A DNA stretch of 17,501 bases from Deltaproteobacteria bacterium (GTDB lineage: Bacteria > Desulfobacterota > DSM-4660 > Desulfatiglandales > Desulfatiglandaceae). The notes beneath the pieces were generated by a model. It was not told the DNA's origin, made no database searches, and worked only from the letters and a program-made list of their open reading frames with translations. A program made the translations under genes and the position numbers. The stretch lies in contig JAGHDR010000217.1 of the NCBI GenBank assembly GCA_021159825.1, forward strand, positions 1 through 17,501, read 5' to 3'. Positions 14,955 to 17,501 of this stretch are shown one piece after another; positions within the stretch are counted from its first letter, which is position 1; each line of letters starts with the position of its first letter.

Positions 14955-15534
14955 CCTTGAAACGCCTTGGACGCTAGGCGGCGGGACCGGGCTCTTCTTA
15001 AGCCTCAATCACAGGGTCAGTTATGATATTGATATTTTTCTGGAAGATCCACGAGGGCTAAAAACCATTGCTGGAGATCCACGTACAAAACGGATTTCAA
15101 GTGATTGGCAATTCCCGGGCAACTATTTGAAGTTGATAAGGCAAGAGGGGGAAATCGATTTCATCCTTGCGGCCACCATCACTGAAAATTGTTTTTTTGC
15201 TTACGATTTTAAAGGGATAGAAATCAAGGTGGAAACGCCTGCGGAAATCATTGCCAAAAAGATCCGATACCGCGGAAGCAATTTTACCATACGGGATATT
15301 TTCGATTTCGCTCTGGCCGCAGACCATGATCCGCAGCTAATGGTGAAACTGAGTCAAGCCCTTTTGCGGAAGGATTTTCAGAAAACCCTGGATCGCGTGA
15401 CCCTTCTGAAGCACAACTTTTCAGAGGACCAATCCATTTCGCAATTCATCAACATTCTTAAAACAAGCGGCAACCTCGCGGAAATATATGACGTTGTCAT
15501 CAAGCATCTGAAAAGCGAGCCAAGCCGTCCTTGA
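14869..15534 (+). CDS. AbiEii/AbiGii-like nucleotidyltransferase
   Basis: The protein belongs to the minimal nucleotidyltransferase fold used by type IV toxin AbiEii and MenT-like enzymes, which transfer nucleotides to RNA or protein targets. The 221-residue version starts at the ATG at 14869, which has GAGGA eight bases upstream; a longer frame back to 14788 lacks this signal. Motifs: TLGGGTGLFLSL (G37-T40), the metal-binding pair in SYDIDIF (D53, D55), a third acid D97 in GEIDFILA, and the KKIRYRG...RDIFDFA segment (K130, R142-D143) typical of AbiEii. All three acidic residues are kept, so it should be active. It overlaps the preceding ORF by 86 bases. Whether it is a true toxin or a housekeeping-type relative cannot be decided from sequence. 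Confidence 0.82.
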   Translation: MKTPPDGSGKWAISQWEKLLNLALPVLSDLETPWTLGGGTGLFLSLNHRVSYDIDIFLEDPRGLKTIAGDPRTKRISSDWQFPGNYLKLIRQEGEIDFILAATITENCFFAYDFKGIEIKVETPAEIIAKKIRYRGSNFTIRDIFDFALAADHDPQLMVKLSQALLRKDFQKTLDRVTLLKHNFSEDQSISQFINILKTSGNLAEIYDVVIKHLKSEPSRP

Positions 15535-15560
15535 GGATCTTGAAGGAAATTTTTCCACGC

Positions 15561-15588
15561 CAGTCATCCCAACTACAGGAATCCACCT
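15561..15588. repeat. degenerate copy of a dispersed GTCATTCC/GGAATCCA-type palindromic repeat
   Basis: The stretch CAGTCATCCC...GGAATCCACC resembles the dispersed extragenic palindromes common in Deltaproteobacteria (form GTCATTCC...GGAATCCA), but the internal inverted repeat is largely lost. It lies between two converging genes, where such elements usually sit. No second copy is seen in the window. Confidence 0.25.
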
Positions 15589-15618
15589 GATAGGAAAGGA
15601 CATCCTCCGCTTTTGGGT

Positions 15619-15963
15619 TCAGGGCATCTGCCGGTTCAGTATTTCAATGTCGCGGAGGTCACGCCTGCGCTTTGCCCCTGCGGCCAGGAACTTACGGACG
15701 GCCAGCTCGATGATGGTTCGGGCTTCCAAATCGACGCCGGTAAACCCAGGCACATTGTACAAAATGATGGGGATAGGAGATCGATCCGCCAGGAAGGTAT
15801 AATGGGCGCACAGGGCCACATAGTCCATCCTCGGTTTATAATAATGAGGCGTCACGATCATGGCGGCATGGGCCCCCGTCTCTGCCGCCTTTTCGGTCAC
15901 TTCAATCACCTCCTTGAAAACGGTATTTTCGCAACCGGCTTTCATAATAGTCTCTGTTTTCAT
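15619..15963 (-). pseudogene. internal fragment of a dihydrodipicolinate synthase / HOGA-type aldolase
   Basis: About 80 residues (15939 down to about 15700) align in character with the DapA/N-acetylneuraminate lyase family, particularly with 4-hydroxy-2-oxoglutarate aldolase-like members: AGCENTVFKEVIEVTEKAA, GAHAAMIVTPHYYKP, HYTFLADRSPIPIILYNVP. The YNVP motif carries the conserved active-site Tyr. The N-terminal third, including the phosphate/keto-binding GTTGE motif, and everything after strand 5, including the Schiff-base Lys, are missing; the frame ends in about 25 unrelated basic residues (RRRDLRDIEILN). Its 5' end overlaps the 3' end of the M48 peptidase gene by 62 bases in another frame, so a deletion or recombination fused the two regions. 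It cannot encode a working aldolase. Confidence 0.75.
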
Positions 15964-17501
15964 CAGCCTTCAGAATGGCTTTCTGAATAATTTGGATGGC
16001 TTCGTCCTTCAAACCATTTTGGTAACAGGCTTCAGCCAGGGTGTCCAGAAATTGGGGGACAGGCTGCAGGGCCACGGCTTTTCGGGCCAATGCCAGCGCC
16101 CGGAACCTGTTTTGTAAATCCGGGTTTGAAGCGGTCAGCATCATCCAGGCCAGATTGTTCAATGCCACTGCTTGGTGAGGGTTCCACCCGATGATCTGCT
16201 CATAGAGAGCCATGGTTTCCGCCTCTTTTCCCATCCGCTGGTAAACCATGGCCAGGTTCATGGCCAGATTTATATTCCGGGGGTGTTCCTCGAGTTTGCG
16301 ACTGAGCTCTCTGCCGACCAGGTCGTATGCCATATGCGTCTTCATGTCCCCGAAATTGAGATAATAACCCAGGCAACCGATACCCGCCAGGTAAACCAGG
16401 AAAGATATCAACACGAAACGGTTCTGTTTCCCGGCGAATCGGGGTACTTCCAGGGTTTTTGAAAGACAGGCGACCCGTTGCCCGATACTGAAATGGTGCC
16501 AGTTGGGCACATCGCGGGATTTTCCGCTCAAATAGGCAATTTTTTCAAGCGCATTGATGATGAACGCGGGTGTTCCCATGACCGTTGCGGCGTAAAGATC
16601 AGCCTGACGTTCAAAATGGCGCATGAAAAACCCCATGATGTAACGGAAATAAATTAAGAGAGTCAACAGCATGGGAACCGACACCGAAAGATAGAAGAGG
16701 GTCGTGGACCGGGCGTTGTCTTCCGTGATGAGCGCCGCCAGAGGGGACCATACATAGGCCATATAGATATAAACATCCGATAACCCGAATGAAATAACCA
16801 TGAATCCCACGAAGAACAGGACGTAAAAAAGCAAATGAAAATATCGGGCATGGCCCATCTCATGGGCCAGAACAGACTCCAGCTCCTCTGTGGAAAGCGC
16901 GGACATCAGTGCATCAGTCACCAGAATGTACCGATACCGCGGTATAATCCCCATAATGCCCGCCGTCATCATCCGCCCCTCAAAAATAGGCCAGCTGAGC
17001 AGGCGGCGGTAGCGGAAACCCTGTTGCTTTAAGAAAGCCGTCAGATGTCTCCCTTTCTCGGATGTCTCCAGGGGCTTGCACCCCCACCAGTACTGAATGA
17101 ATTTCGGCATGACCACTACCAGTAGGGACAAAAAAACGGCAAAAAACACTAACTGACCGTACAGGCTGTTTAAAAAGGCACTGGAGGATGCCCATGGACT
17201 GAGTGAAAGCAGGTCATAGACGAACGTGAGCACGAACCATGGAAAGAGGACAGGGAGGTTGAACCGAAGGTTGCTCAGCACAAAACTGCGCCTTCCAATA
17301 TTCACGCGAAAAAGGACCCGGTACGTGGGCCAGGCCAAATACCAGATGGTGCTCAAATAGAAGAGAAACAACGCAATGGCAAAGAGGCCCTGCACCACGG
17401 AGAAAGCCGCAAGACCGGGAACTGCCAAAAGCCATTGTTTGAGGCTGAAAAAATAGACGGCAACGGCAAACAACAATATGGACAGGATGGAAAGCCACAG
17501 A
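15902..17501 (-). CDS. membrane M48-family metallopeptidase with C-terminal TPR repeats (N-terminus outside window)
   Basis: At least 532 residues are present and the frame is open at the right edge, so the start is missing. Numbering from a TTG codon at 17476: hydrophobic helices cover about 1-50, 72-92, 107-124, 212-232 and 260-284. The zinc site is HEMGH at 205-209, with the third ligand E289 in HFERQAD, the layout of HtpX/Ste24-type M48 peptidases; the active centre faces the cytoplasm in characterised relatives. A further helix (~349-367) is followed by about 120 residues of TPR-like repeats (NLAMVYQRMGKEAETMALYEQ, NLAWMML..., LAEACYQNGLKDEAIQ), probably a partner or substrate platform. 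The role is likely membrane-protein quality control, by family analogy. The last dozen residues are encoded in DNA that also belongs to the aldolase remnant, so the natural C-terminus may have been altered. Confidence 0.88.
   Translation of the reverse strand, partial: LWLSILSILLFAVAVYFFSLKQWLLAVPGLAAFSVVQGLFAIALFLFYLSTIWYLAWPTYRVLFRVNIGRRSFVLSNLRFNLPVLFPWFVLTFVYDLLSLSPWASSSAFLNSLYGQLVFFAVFLSLLVVVMPKFIQYWWGCKPLETSEKGRHLTAFLKQQGFRYRRLLSWPIFEGRMMTAGIMGIIPRYRYILVTDALMSALSTEELESVLAHEMGHARYFHLLFYVLFFVGFMVISFGLSDVYIYMAYVWSPLAALITEDNARSTTLFYLSVSVPMLLTLLIYFRYIMGFFMRHFERQADLYAATVMGTPAFIINALEKIAYLSGKSRDVPNWHHFSIGQRVACLSKTLEVPRFAGKQNRFVLISFLVYLAGIGCLGYYLNFGDMKTHMAYDLVGRELSRKLEEHPRNINLAMNLAMVYQRMGKEAETMALYEQIIGWNPHQAVALNNLAWMMLTASNPDLQNRFRALALARKAVALQPVPQFLDTLAEACYQNGLKDEAIQIIQKAILKADENRDYYESRLRKYRFQGGD

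Noticed and set aside
1..17501. CRISPR array, insertion sequence or prophage
   Set aside because: No regularly spaced repeats, transposase, integrase or phage structural genes were found on either strand.

Overview
The window looks like a chromosomal segment of a Gram-negative, strictly anaerobic-type Desulfobacterota (Deltaproteobacteria), most likely near Desulfobacterales. The grounds are the gene order kdsA-kdsC-lptC-lptA-lptB-rpoN-hpf-ptsN-EIIA(Man), a DUF39 homocysteine-biosynthesis gene, a bacterial copy of a eukaryotic-type hexokinase, and an exonuclease domain of the kind found on RecQ-like helicases in this phylum. No genus can be assigned from the sequence alone.

Layout. Positions 1-4250 (minus strand) hold the 5' part of a DEDD exonuclease gene, a small Cys-rich protein, phosphoglucomutase (pgm), and a hexokinase gene broken by a single-base frameshift. 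On the plus strand next to it lies a decayed beta-ketoacyl synthase fragment. Positions 4254-6654 (minus) hold gap, tpiA, secG and tRNA-Leu(GAG) with a rho-independent terminator; secG followed by tRNA-Leu(GAG) is the arrangement also known in E. coli (secG-leuU). Positions 6756-13149 (minus) form one tightly packed run: kdsA, kdsC, lptC, lptA, lptB, rpoN, hpf, ptsN and a mannose-type PTS EIIA. It starts from a recognisable sigma-70-type promoter at about 13250-13276. It joins Kdo synthesis and lipopolysaccharide transport to the sigma-54 / ribosome hibernation / regulatory PTS block. Neither kdsD nor rapZ is present in the run.

Positions 13304-15534 are on the plus strand: a promoter and leader hairpin, the DUF39 homocysteine gene, then an unrecognised 108-residue ORF overlapping by 86 bases an AbiEii-like nucleotidyltransferase, which together look like a toxin-antitoxin style pair. 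From the right, a large membrane M48 metallopeptidase with C-terminal TPR repeats (minus, N-terminus outside the window) runs into a truncated dihydrodipicolinate synthase/aldolase-family remnant.

Functionally, most of the window is housekeeping: lower glycolysis (gap, tpiA), sugar-phosphate interconversion (pgm), protein export (secG), outer-membrane biogenesis (kdsA, kdsC, lptABC) and global regulation (rpoN, hpf, ptsN). The accessory and most interesting material is the overlapping NTase pair, the disrupted hexokinase, the two gene remnants, and an RpoN with an unusual C-terminal tail. No CRISPR array, intact insertion sequence, prophage or rRNA was seen.
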